In this document: positions 56,252 to 64,000 of the stretch, piece after piece
Numbering within the stretch: position 1 is the first letter of the stretch
Layout: the number at the start of each line of letters is the position of its first letter
Position numbers and translations under genes: made by a program
Notes under the pieces: model-generated
Database searches by the model: none
What the model saw: only the letters and a program-made list of their open reading frames with translations
Told to the model about the DNA's origin: nothing
Source: JBGTFE01 sp041747435
GTDB lineage: Bacteria > Acidobacteriota > Blastocatellia > Pyrinomonadales > Pyrinomonadaceae
Reading direction: 5' to 3'
NCBI GenBank assembly: GCA_041747435.1
Contig: JBGTFE010000096.1
Span: 8,629-72,628 of the forward strand
DNA length: 64,000 bases

Positions 56252-58416
56252 CAGATAACAGGTAATTCTATAATAAATTTCGCGCCGCGCGGTTGATTTG
56301 AAACCGCTTTTATTTTGCCGTGGTGCTCACTGATGATGCGCTGAACGATTGCCAAGCCCAGACCGGTGCCGCGACCTTTCGTCGAAAAATACGGCTGAAA
56401 AAGTTTTTGAAAATCGCTCTGCGGAATTCCGTTTCCGTTGTCGGAAACCTCGGCAACCGCCAAATCACGCGCTTTGTCCCAAAATGTTTTGATAAAAATT
56501 CGCTTCTCTTCCTGCGATTTATCAAAAGCTTCGATGGCGTTGTCGATCAAATTTACAAACACTCGTTTGAGCTGCTCGGCGTCGAGCGCAACTTCGGGTA
56601 GATTTTCCGCCAAATTCAGATCGATTTTCAAATTAGCAAAGCGATCTTCGTAAAGATGATAAGTTTGCCGAACGATCTCGTTTACGTCTCCATTCTCGAG
56701 CCGCACGTTCGGGAGACGCGCAAAACGCGAAAACTCGTCAACCATTACTTTCAAGGAATTTACTTCGCGCAAAATGGTTTCCGTGCCGTCTTGTACAACC
56801 TTCGTCGTTTGCTCTTCGGAAAACCTGTCAGCCGACGCAGGCGGTTCTGACATTTCACCGTTTGCAAACCGTTTTGCAATTCTTTCAGCTGAAAGCTGAA
56901 TCGGTGTCAGCGGATTTTTGATCTCATGCGCCATACGCCGCGCAACTTCCTGCCACGCAGAAGCGCGCTGCGCCGTTATAAGTTCCGATAGATCTTCAAT
57001 CACGAGCACCGAGCCGCTTTTATCAGGCAGCGCGGTCGCCGACATCGCAACAGGCAAATTGCCGTTTCTTTCGCCGCCTCGATCCGCATTTTCGCGCTGC
57101 AAAACCGTTTGCTCGCTTGCATGACCAGTGCGCTTGGCGCGGTTGACAAGGCGTTCCAAAACAGCTCGATTTTCTTCGGTAACGAGCTTCGCCAATTCAA
57201 ATTTTGAAAAATCTGCGTTTTCCAGTTTCAGAATTTGAATCGCGGCTTCGTTGATCGTCGTCACTCGATTTTCCGAATCAAACGAGATCACGCCGGTCGA
57301 AAGCGATTGCAAAATCGTCTCGATGTATCTGCGCCGCTCTCCGAGTTCGGCGGAATTTTCTTCGAGTTTCGCCGACATTTCGTTAAAAGCGGAAATCAGC
57401 AGCGCGAGTTCGTCTTCAGCCAGCGCGTCAACGCGGTGCGCAAGATTTCCCTGCGCGATTTGGTCCGCGCCTTCGGCGAGCGCTTTTATCGGAACGGTCA
57501 ATCCGCGCGCGATATAAAACGCCGTCCAGCTTGACGCGAAGATCAATAAAAACGTCAAAACGCCGAGAGTAAGGAGCCCGATCTGCCGAACGGTGATCTG
57601 CTTTTCCTTCAATTTATCAAATTCGGCGAGCGAGCTGTCCACTAATTGCGAAACATTTTCTTCCTGCGTCAGATAATCTGAAACGACGATCAAACGCCGT
57701 CCGTCCGAAAGCGTTGCGACCGCCGCATCGAAGCCTTTGCCGTCGCGCAAAAGCGAATCGTCCGAATTATTTATTAAGGAAAGCGTCTTCTCAAGTTCGT
57801 CTTTTTGCGCCGCGTCGACCGCTTTTTCGGCGAAAGCAAGCGACTTATTTTCTTTTGAAATTATCTCCAGTCGGGTTAAACCGCCGGATTCCAAGATTTT
57901 CTTCAAATCCTCGTTTCCCGGATTTTGTTTTTCTACCAGAATCGCCAGCATCGATGCCGTTTCGCGAAGCTTTACAGATTGATCGACGATCGACTGATTC
58001 TGCACTTCGCGCGTTTCGCGAATCACATTTTCGGGGATTTGCGTAAACCAGCGGTCGAGCGCGCGGTTCATAAAAAGATACGAAAAAACCGCCATCGCAA
58101 GGATCGGCAAAAGGCTGCCGGCGACAAAGAAAATAAGAAGTCTCGTCTTTATCTTCGAACCGAGTTCGAGCGCGCGCCGCTCCCGACTGAGTTTCAGCAG
58201 ACTGCGGACAAAAATAAAACCGAAAACGACAAATGCGAGAAAATTCAAGCTGGAAAGCGCATAAAGAATAAGCGTGTCGCTTGCGGTTTCGACCGAGAGA
58301 TTTCGCCAGAGATTTGACGACTGCAAAAGGAACAAAAGCACGAGCAAAATTAAGACGATCGCGCCGAGAATATACGGCGGAGTGCGGCGTTTTTTCTGCG
58401 CGGCGGGTTTTTCCAC
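56251..58416 (-). CDS. ntrY: NtrY-like sensor histidine kinase
   Basis: 721 residues. Membrane helices lie near 15-37, 48-72, 92-116 and 279-302, with an extracytoplasmic domain between the last two. HAMP (about 300-355) and a PAS domain (about 360-480) follow. The phospho-acceptor is His497 (MAHEIKNPLTPIQLSAERIA), and the ATPase region has DNGNGIPQ and GTGLGLAIVQRI. A REP-like element encodes part of the linker after the H box (near residues 520-530, SEPPASADR). It forms a pair with the NtrX gene. Confidence 0.88.
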   Translation of the reverse strand: MEKPAAQKKRRTPPYILGAIVLILLVLLFLLQSSNLWRNLSVETASDTLILYALSSLNFLAFVVFGFIFVRSLLKLSRERRALELGSKIKTRLLIFFVAGSLLPILAMAVFSYLFMNRALDRWFTQIPENVIRETREVQNQSIVDQSVKLRETASMLAILVEKQNPGNEDLKKILESGGLTRLEIISKENKSLAFAEKAVDAAQKDELEKTLSLINNSDDSLLRDGKGFDAAVATLSDGRRLIVVSDYLTQEENVSQLVDSSLAEFDKLKEKQITVRQIGLLTLGVLTFLLIFASSWTAFYIARGLTVPIKALAEGADQIAQGNLAHRVDALAEDELALLISAFNEMSAKLEENSAELGERRRYIETILQSLSTGVISFDSENRVTTINEAAIQILKLENADFSKFELAKLVTEENRAVLERLVNRAKRTGHASEQTVLQRENADRGGERNGNLPVAMSATALPDKSGSVLVIEDLSELITAQRASAWQEVARRMAHEIKNPLTPIQLSAERIAKRFANGEMSEPPASADRFSEEQTTKVVQDGTETILREVNSLKVMVDEFSRFARLPNVRLENGDVNEIVRQTYHLYEDRFANLKIDLNLAENLPEVALDAEQLKRVFVNLIDNAIEAFDKSQEEKRIFIKTFWDKARDLAVAEVSDNGNGIPQSDFQKLFQPYFSTKGRGTGLGLAIVQRIISEHHGKIKAVSNQPRGAKFIIELPVI
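56825..56851. repeat. REP-like element inside ntrY
   Basis: Minus strand GTCAGAACCGCCTGCGTCGG then CTGACAG, of the same family as the two copies in the prophage early operon. It is read in frame as SEPPASAD in the histidine kinase. Confidence 0.55.
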
Positions 58417-58463
58417 GAGTGCAAGTTTACCATAAAATTATTCGTTAAAAACCGTAACGCTGC

Positions 58464-58585
58464 CATCTTGGCGGCTGTCGCGGTGGCATCTTGCCGCCGG
58501 TGCGCGCTAACATTGACCGAATATGATATTTTTACTCACGGTAAATGGATTTGTCGGGACAACCGGCAAGATGCCGCGCTACATT
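58464..58585. repeat. two dispersed palindromic repeats upstream of the CPBP gene
   Basis: On the minus strand, GCGGCAAGATGCCACCGCG followed by ACAGCCGCC (58464-58511), and a shorter ACCGGCAAGATGCCGCG (58561-58578). They relate to the element at 1208-1257. They make up most of the divergent region between ntrY and the CPBP gene. Confidence 0.55.
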
Positions 58586-58587
58586 TA

Positions 58588-59526
58588 ATGAATCTTAAAA
58601 CCGTCTTTTTCAACGACTTTGACCGCCTCCGGAGCGGTTGGCGTTTTGCGATCTTCCAGCTTTCGATAATATTTTTCGGCGGCATTCTCGGCGGCGGCGC
58701 ACGAATTTTTATCGATCGGCTCGGCGACGTTCCCGGCAAAAGTCTTATTTCGTTCGTCGTTCCGAATTTTGTTCTTCTCGTTTTGGCTGTTCTTTTTGGA
58801 TGGCTTTGCGGAAAATTTCTTGAAGATCTGCCATTTCGCGCGCTTGGAATTTCTTTTACAAAACCTTGGTTGAAAGATCTGTTTTTTGGACTGTTGGTCG
58901 GTTTGCTTGCGATACTTTTAGCGGTCCTGATCGCGGCATTGTTTGGCGGAATGCGGCTCGAATTCAATTCATCTGCCGGAATTTCCACAATTCTACAGAC
59001 TTTGGCAGTTTCGTTTACGATCTTTTTTGTCGGCGCGGCTGCCGAAGAAGCATATTTTCGCGGCTATATTTTGCAGACCTTTTCGCGCGCAAATCTCGCG
59101 TGGATGGCAATCGCTTTTACTTCGCTTTTTTTCGCGTTCGCGCATTCCAACAATCCAAACGTTTCATCGATCGCCAAATTCAACACAGCGCTCGCGGGCA
59201 TTTGGTTTGGCATCGCTTATTTGAAAACCAGAAATTTATGGTTTCCGTTCGGAATTCATTTCACGTGGAATTGGGTTCAGGGCGCGATACTCGGAATTCC
59301 AGTAAGCGGAATCACCGAGATCACAACCGCGCCGCTTTTTCTCGAAACCGAAAAAGGAAACGCGTTTTTTACGGGCGGAGAATACGGCATCGAAGGCGGA
59401 ATTGCATGCACGATCACAATTATTTTCTCGACCGTTTTGATCTATTTCGCGCCATTTTTGAAACCGACGGAAGAAATGTTGGCGCTGACAAGCGAGGAAA
59501 GGAATGCAGAAGCCCGCACGAAGTAA
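58588..59526 (+). CDS. CPBP family intramembrane protease
   Basis: 312 residues from the ATG at 58588 (MNLKTVFFNDFDRLRSGWRF); an upstream in-frame start lies in repeat DNA. About eight membrane helices. The catalytic motifs are EEAYFRGYILQTF (first Glu pair and Arg), FFAFAHSNNPN and FGIHFTWNW. Such CAAX-like proteases process prenylated or bacteriocin-related peptides; the substrate is unknown. Its last codons lie in a large inverted repeat. Confidence 0.82.
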   Translation: MNLKTVFFNDFDRLRSGWRFAIFQLSIIFFGGILGGGARIFIDRLGDVPGKSLISFVVPNFVLLVLAVLFGWLCGKFLEDLPFRALGISFTKPWLKDLFFGLLVGLLAILLAVLIAALFGGMRLEFNSSAGISTILQTLAVSFTIFFVGAAAEEAYFRGYILQTFSRANLAWMAIAFTSLFFAFAHSNNPNVSSIAKFNTALAGIWFGIAYLKTRNLWFPFGIHFTWNWVQGAILGIPVSGITEITTAPLFLETEKGNAFFTGGEYGIEGGIACTITIIFSTVLIYFAPFLKPTEEMLALTSEERNAEARTK

Positions 59527-59556
59527 GGGCGCCCATACGTCGTGCGGGCTTCTGCA
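59507..59556. terminator. 16-bp inverted repeat between convergent genes
   Basis: GCAGAAGCCCGCACGA (59507-59522) pairs perfectly with TCGTGCGGGCTTCTGC (59541-59556) around an 18-base loop. It overlaps the end of the CPBP gene and lies just beyond the nadC stop. It could be a bidirectional terminator or another dispersed palindrome. Confidence 0.6.
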
Positions 59557-59561
59557 ACGTC

Positions 59562-60419
59562 TCAAATCGTCTTGATCTTGAAAGAAATATCGACCGCTTT
59601 TGCCGAATGCGTAATTCTTCCGACGCTGATTAGATCGACTCCGGCTTCGGCATATAAGCGCACGGTATCCAAATTCATCCCGCCTGAGGCTTCAAGCAAA
59701 ACATTCGGATTCATCTGTCGAGCCATTTCGACCAATTTTGCGGCTTCGTCGGGAGATTGATTGTCGAGCATCACGATGTCCGCGCCGGCTTCGATCGCCT
59801 CGCGAAGCTGCGCCCAGTTTGCGATTTCGACCTCAATTTTATGTAAATGTCCGACTTTTTGCTTTGTCGCGCCGACCGCTTCGGTAATTCCGCCCGCAAT
59901 TGCGATGTGATTGTCTTTTATCAAAACTCCGTCGTCGAGTCCAAGGCGATGATTTTTTCCGCCGCCGACCGTTACCGCATATTTTTCGAGCATTCGCAAG
60001 CCCGGCGTCGTCTTGCGCGTATCGACGATCACAGCGTTCGTGCCTTCGATCGCATCGACATATTTTCGCGTCAGCGTCGCAATACCGGACATCTTTTGCA
60101 TCAGATTCAAAGCGACGCGTTCGCCCGTTAGCAAAACATCTGCATAGCCTTTTAAGGTCGCGAAAACCGTTCCGGCTTCGACCTTTTCGCCTTCATTTAT
60201 TATGGCTTCGAGCTCCGGTGATTCGGGATCGAGATGCGCAAAAACCGCTTCGGCTACCTGCAGCCCGCAAACGATCAGATCTTCCTTTGCCAAAAACTGT
60301 CCGGCGGCGCTTGCATCCGGTGGAACACAAGCCTGCGTGGTGATATCGCCGCGCCCGATGTCTTCGGACAAAAATTCGCCGATCGCCGCAAGCATGTCGC
60401 TGTTTTCAGCCCAGATCAT
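59562..60419 (-). CDS. nadC: nicotinate-nucleotide pyrophosphorylase
   Basis: 285 residues. LSEDIGRGDITTQACVPPDA, LLTGERVALNLMQKMSGIAT, VDTRKTTPGLRMLEKYAV and GGGKNHRLGLDDGVLIKDNH are quinolinate phosphoribosyltransferase motifs. It converts quinolinate and PRPP to nicotinate mononucleotide in NAD synthesis. It follows valS with a gap of about 20 bases, probably in one unit. Confidence 0.92.
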   Translation of the reverse strand: MIWAENSDMLAAIGEFLSEDIGRGDITTQACVPPDASAAGQFLAKEDLIVCGLQVAEAVFAHLDPESPELEAIINEGEKVEAGTVFATLKGYADVLLTGERVALNLMQKMSGIATLTRKYVDAIEGTNAVIVDTRKTTPGLRMLEKYAVTVGGGKNHRLGLDDGVLIKDNHIAIAGGITEAVGATKQKVGHLHKIEVEIANWAQLREAIEAGADIVMLDNQSPDEAAKLVEMARQMNPNVLLEASGGMNLDTVRLYAEAGVDLISVGRITHSAKAVDISFKIKTI

Positions 60420-60440
60420 AATTTTTCTATCCTGCCGTTT

Positions 60441-63290
60441 TTATCGCAACGCGTCAAGATTTTGTTTTAAAGTCGCGCTTTGCGTCTCGATTTCCGCAAC
60501 TCGTTCGCGAATTTCCCGCACTTTTTCCGGCGGCGCGCGCTCGACAAAATTTTGATTCTTAAGTTGATTTTCCAACCGAGAGTTTTCTTCTTCGAGTTTG
60601 GTTACTTGATTTTCGAGCCGCTCCATCTCTTTTTCAAAATCGATCAACCCTTCGAGCGGAATTGCGAGTTCTGCGCCGCCGGTCAAAACTGCGCGCGCCG
60701 AAGCCTTTGGCGAATCGGCTTTTTCTGCAAGCTTTATTTCGCTTGCTTTCGCCAACTTCAAAATTTGCGCTTCGTTTTCGGCAAAGATCTTTTGTAATTT
60801 TTCATTGGCAGAAACAAGCAGCGAAATTTTATCCGATGGCTTGATGTTCATCTCGGCGCGGATGTTTCGCACCTTTGAAATGAGCTCGATGACGGCTCGC
60901 ATTTCCGATTCGGCTTGTTCGTCGATCGCCGATGTGTCGCCCGGCGGAAAACTTGTCAGCATTATTGTTTTGTCGGCAGATCGATACGAATTGTGGTGCA
61001 GATCGGACGAAATTCCCGGCAGCTTTTGCCATAATTCCTCGGTCAAAAATGGCATAAAAGGATGAAGCAGACGCAGCGCGATCTCAAGGGTCGTGATAAT
61101 GCGCGTTCGCGCCTCGGTGCGTTTTTCAGACGCATCTTCCGCGGTTATTTCGTCCTTGACGAGCTCGATATACCAATCGCAAAAATCGTCCCAGAAGAAA
61201 TGATAAAGAAGCTGGACGGCTTCGTGAAACTGGTAACCCGCGAGTGCTTTGTTCACATTCAAAGCCGTTCGATTCAAACGCGAAAGAATCCAGCGGTCGG
61301 CAATTGACGCATCTTTGCCGAACATCACCGAAGAATGATCGACGCTCGCGCCTTCGGAATTCATCAGACAAAACCGCGTTGCATTCCAAATCTTGTTGGC
61401 AAAATTGCGAAACGATTCGACCTTTTCATCTCGCCAGGCGAAATCGACTCCGGTTGCCGAGCCCGCAAGCGCCATTCTGGTTGCGTCAACGCCAAATTTT
61501 TCAAAAACATCCAGCGGGTCGATGCCGTTCATCTTGGTTTTGGACATTCGCTGTCCGTTTTTGTCCAATACCGTGCCGTGAATGATAACGTCGTCAAACG
61601 GTTTTTCGCCGACGAATTTCAGCGCCGTCATCACCATTCGTGAAACCCAAAGGAAAATGATGTCGCGTCCGGTTACGAGAACGCTGGTTGGATGAAAAGT
61701 TTCGAGGTCGCTCGACTTGTCAGTACCGCCTGCTGTAGCGGGTGGTTGAAGAGTAGCCGTTAATGATTCGAATGATCCGCTTAAACCATCCGCTACCGCA
61801 GATGGTACTGACTCGCCCGTCCAACCGAGAGTCGAAAACGACCATAACGCGGATGAAAACCAAGTGTCGAGCACGTCGGCGTCTTGCACGAGATCACTCG
61901 TTCCTGCTTTTTCAAACGCTTCCTGAGCCGTGCGCGCGACGAAAACATTTCCCGCATCGTCATACCACGCCGGAATCTGATGTCCCCACCAAAGCTGACG
62001 CGAGATCGTCCAGTCTTTTAGACTGTTGAGCCACGTCGTGTAAATTTTTTCATGCGGAACTTGCGGAAAAAATCGCGGCGATCTTTCCTTTCGCATCATA
62101 TCGAGCGCGAGATCGCGCATTTCATCCATTTTTACAAACCACTGAAGCGACAGCAGCGGTTCGATGACCGTTTTGCACCGCTCGCAATGCGGCAAAGTCA
62201 CATCGTAGTCATCGATCTTTTCGAGCAAACCCAACTCTTCGAATTTTTCAACGACCAATTGCCGCGCGGCGAATCTATCCAAACCCGCGAATTCTTTTCC
62301 CGCGGTTTCGGTCATGGTCGCATCTTTGTTCATGACGTTGAGTTGCGGCAGATCGTGCCGCAAGCCGACCTCGTAATCGTTCGCGTCGTGCGCGGGCGTG
62401 ATTTTTACAGCGCCGGTTCCAAAGTCGGATTCGACGTATTCGTCAGCAATTATTGGAATTTCGCGGTCTGTCAAAGGCAATTCGACCGTTTGACCGATAA
62501 GATCGTTATAACGTTCGTCTTCTGGATTGACGGCAACCGCCGTGTCGCCAAGCATCGTTTCCGGGCGCGTAGTGGCGACAACGATAAATTTGGTTTCGCC
62601 GGTTTCAACCACCCCGTCAGCCGAAACGGCTGCCACCCCTCCTTCGTAAGGAGGGGACTTTTTTACCGGATATTTTAAATAATAAAGTTTTCCGTCTTTT
62701 GCTTTTTCCTCTTTGACTTCAAGGTCCGAAAGCACGGTTTTATCGCGCGGACACCAATTCACAATTCGGTTTCCGCGATAGATATTTCCTTCCTCATAAA
62801 GCCGAACAAAAACTTCGCGGACCGCGCGCGATAAACTTTCGTCCATCGTAAAACGCTCGCGCGACCAATCGACCGAGAGACCTTCGCGCCGAATTTGTCT
62901 TTGGATCTCGCCGCCGTATTTGTGTTTCCATTCCCAAACTTTCTCGGTAAAAGCCTCGCGCCCAATGTCCTGCGGCGTCTTATGCTCGTCTTTTTTTAGC
63001 TGGCGCGTCACCATCAACTGCGTCGAAATTCCCGCGTGATCGACGCCAACCAGAAACAAAGTTTTGAATCCCGACATTCGTTTCCAGCGCGTCAAAACGT
63101 CCATCAGCGTGTGCTGAAGCGCGTGTCCCATATGCAGGTTTCCGGTTACATTCGGCGGCGGAATGATGATCGAAAATGGCTCGGCGTCCTTATTTTCATT
63201 GATCTCGGGCGCAAAATAACCGCGCTCTTCCCAGACGCGATAATGCGTTTCCTCAGCTTTTTTTGGGTTATAGGTCTTTTCCAGTTCCAT
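60441..63290 (-). CDS. valS: valyl-tRNA synthetase with repeat-derived insertions
   Basis: 949 residues, class Ia synthetase. The HIGH-type motif is NLHMGHAL (51-58), and the KMSKS-type motif is QRMSKTK near residue 580. The C-terminal coiled coil (EKEMERLENQVTKLEEENSR) is present. Two non-conserved stretches are encoded by palindromic repeats: PPYEGGVAAVSADGVVE near residues 213-229, and a segment of about 35 residues (ADGLSGSFESLTATLQPPAT) before HPTSVLVTG. Charges valine to tRNA. Confidence 0.93.
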   Translation of the reverse strand: MELEKTYNPKKAEETHYRVWEERGYFAPEINENKDAEPFSIIIPPPNVTGNLHMGHALQHTLMDVLTRWKRMSGFKTLFLVGVDHAGISTQLMVTRQLKKDEHKTPQDIGREAFTEKVWEWKHKYGGEIQRQIRREGLSVDWSRERFTMDESLSRAVREVFVRLYEEGNIYRGNRIVNWCPRDKTVLSDLEVKEEKAKDGKLYYLKYPVKKSPPYEGGVAAVSADGVVETGETKFIVVATTRPETMLGDTAVAVNPEDERYNDLIGQTVELPLTDREIPIIADEYVESDFGTGAVKITPAHDANDYEVGLRHDLPQLNVMNKDATMTETAGKEFAGLDRFAARQLVVEKFEELGLLEKIDDYDVTLPHCERCKTVIEPLLSLQWFVKMDEMRDLALDMMRKERSPRFFPQVPHEKIYTTWLNSLKDWTISRQLWWGHQIPAWYDDAGNVFVARTAQEAFEKAGTSDLVQDADVLDTWFSSALWSFSTLGWTGESVPSAVADGLSGSFESLTATLQPPATAGGTDKSSDLETFHPTSVLVTGRDIIFLWVSRMVMTALKFVGEKPFDDVIIHGTVLDKNGQRMSKTKMNGIDPLDVFEKFGVDATRMALAGSATGVDFAWRDEKVESFRNFANKIWNATRFCLMNSEGASVDHSSVMFGKDASIADRWILSRLNRTALNVNKALAGYQFHEAVQLLYHFFWDDFCDWYIELVKDEITAEDASEKRTEARTRIITTLEIALRLLHPFMPFLTEELWQKLPGISSDLHHNSYRSADKTIMLTSFPPGDTSAIDEQAESEMRAVIELISKVRNIRAEMNIKPSDKISLLVSANEKLQKIFAENEAQILKLAKASEIKLAEKADSPKASARAVLTGGAELAIPLEGLIDFEKEMERLENQVTKLEEENSRLENQLKNQNFVERAPPEKVREIRERVAEIETQSATLKQNLDALR
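61719..61812. repeat. inverted pair of REP-like elements inside valS
   Basis: GTCAGTACCGCCTGCTGTAG plus CGGGTGGTTGAA (61719-61750) faces its inverted relative (61781-61812), 30 bp apart. The 94-bp unit is open in the valS frame and adds about 32 residues. Confidence 0.7.
62606..62656. repeat. CCCCTCC/GGAGGGG palindromic repeat inside valS
   Basis: CAACCACCCCGTCAGCCGAA leads to a palindrome CCCCTCCTTCGTAAGGAGGG G. It matches the element in the phage endolysin gene. It is read in frame in valS. Confidence 0.65.
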
Positions 63291-63319
63291 ATCTGAATTA
63301 AGAAATTCTAAAACAAAAA

Positions 63320-63354
63320 CGGTTAGTTTTCATCCTGCTTCGGAAAACTAACCG
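63320..63354 (-). terminator. rho-independent terminator of the response-regulator gene
   Basis: A perfect 12-bp stem, CGGTTAGTTTTC/GAAAACTAACCG, around an 11-base loop. On the minus strand it is followed by TTTTTGTTTT. It lies between the partial gene at the window end and valS. Confidence 0.8.
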
Positions 63355-63378
63355 CAACTGATCGAAATCGCTTCTCAA

Positions 63379-63999
63379 TTATTCCCGCAATTTTTCCTCC
63401 GCCATTTGTCTTACGATCGATTCTGTCATTTGCGGAACGACTTCATTTGCGATTTCCCGAATCACTTTGTCGGAAATTTTTTCAACAACCTTTTCTACGA
63501 TCGCGTCGATCATTTCGGGCGAAAAATCGACTGTCGAATCGGAAGTTTCGTCCGTTTGTTTCGTTTCGCTCGTCGGAAGCGGTTGTTTCGACAAAGTCTC
63601 CAGAAAATAGTCGCGCGACGGAAGCTCCAAAAGATTTGTTTCGTCAAGCTCTACGGGCAATTCGGCTTCGTCAGAATCGGCGTCATAATCCTCCGCTTCG
63701 TCTTCACTTATCGTCTCGTCATCCATCACCGGATCGCCTAAATCTTCGAAAGTTTCTTTTTCAAATTCGATAGTTTTATCAAATTTATCGGTCGCGGCGT
63801 CGGATTTTTTGCCGTCGGCGTTCAAAAGCTCCGAAACTTTCGCAACGAGTTGGCTGATTGATTGAAACGGTTTTGTTAAAAAAGCATCCGCGCCGACGCG
63901 CTTTGCTTCGCCTTCGTCAAAAGGCTCAAACGAGCCGACCAACAAAATTACCGGAATTCCGCTTGTTTCCGCGTTTTGTTTTATTTTTTCGCAGATCTC
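63379..63999 (-). CDS. response-regulator receiver protein, N-terminus outside window
   Basis: The frame is open to the window edge. The visible start CEKIKQNAETSGIPVILLVG, then GADAFLTKPFQS, is the second half of a receiver domain (the conserved Lys is in TKPF). After it comes an acidic, Asp/Glu-rich linker of about 90 residues and a helical C-terminus (FSPEMIDAIVEKVVEKISDK). The phospho-acceptor Asp lies outside the window. The partner kinase is unknown. Confidence 0.7.
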   Translation of the reverse strand, partial: EICEKIKQNAETSGIPVILLVGSFEPFDEGEAKRVGADAFLTKPFQSISQLVAKVSELLNADGKKSDAATDKFDKTIEFEKETFEDLGDPVMDDETISEDEAEDYDADSDEAELPVELDETNLLELPSRDYFLETLSKQPLPTSETKQTDETSDSTVDFSPEMIDAIVEKVVEKISDKVIREIANEVVPQMTESIVRQMAEEKLRE

Positions 64000-64000
64000 A

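Overview
The window holds a complete Mu-like transposable prophage of about 49.8 kb (3905-53726) inside a Gram-negative bacterial chromosome. The chromosomal flanks carry several VOC-fold genes, an NtrY/NtrX two-component pair with a heptosyltransferase, nadC and valS. Short palindromic repeats recur in them, some inserted in frame inside genes. This mix resembles Acidobacteriota of the Blastocatellia type. That assignment is inference from style and gene content, not a database match.

Left chromosome (1-3904): the end of a DUF1761 membrane protein, a HEAT-like protein, VOC proteins, a four-helix membrane protein, a DUF1835 protein and a decayed VOC remnant that abuts the prophage.

Prophage ends: the element begins TG and ends CA and is flanked by a 5-bp duplication, CAAAA (3900-3904 and 53727-53731). 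Each end has three inward-pointing copies of CACA(T/A)(C/T)TTTAAATAAA, the expected layout of MuA-type transposase sites. The outermost copy lies exactly 10 bp from each terminus.

Prophage early region (minus strand, 17.9 to 4.1 kb): Ner-like regulator, CII-like protein, an acyl carrier protein, transposase A, transposition ATPase B, small regulators, a phage-encoded beta clamp, GemA, a J-domain protein, an EVE-like protein, a ParB-like protein and a Pol X-type nucleotidyltransferase. Immunity (18.0-18.9 kb, plus strand) is an XRE repressor followed by an ImmA-type metalloprotease. The repressor and early promoters appear to share one palindromic -35 box. Lysogenic-conversion candidates and a second small regulator follow.

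Prophage late region (plus strand, 20.3-53.5 kb): Dam-type methylase, endolysin and lysis-type membrane genes, DUF2730, gp26-type, small and large terminase, portal, F-like head protein, Com-like zinc protein, protease/scaffold, decoration, major capsid, a glycosyltransferase-like protein fused to a gp35-like tail, head-tail genes, an Acb2-like anti-CBASS protein, sheath, tube, a tail chaperone with a frameshifted extension, tape measure, baseplate and fibres. Intrinsic terminators lie inside or just before late transcription units. Three of these upstream regions carry a small covarying hairpin that competes with a terminator or with the ribosome-binding site, suggesting an RNA switch or antitermination system.

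Right chromosome (53732-64000, mostly minus strand): heptosyltransferase, NtrX, NtrY, a CPBP protease (plus strand), nadC, valS carrying repeat-derived insertions, and a partial response-regulator protein.
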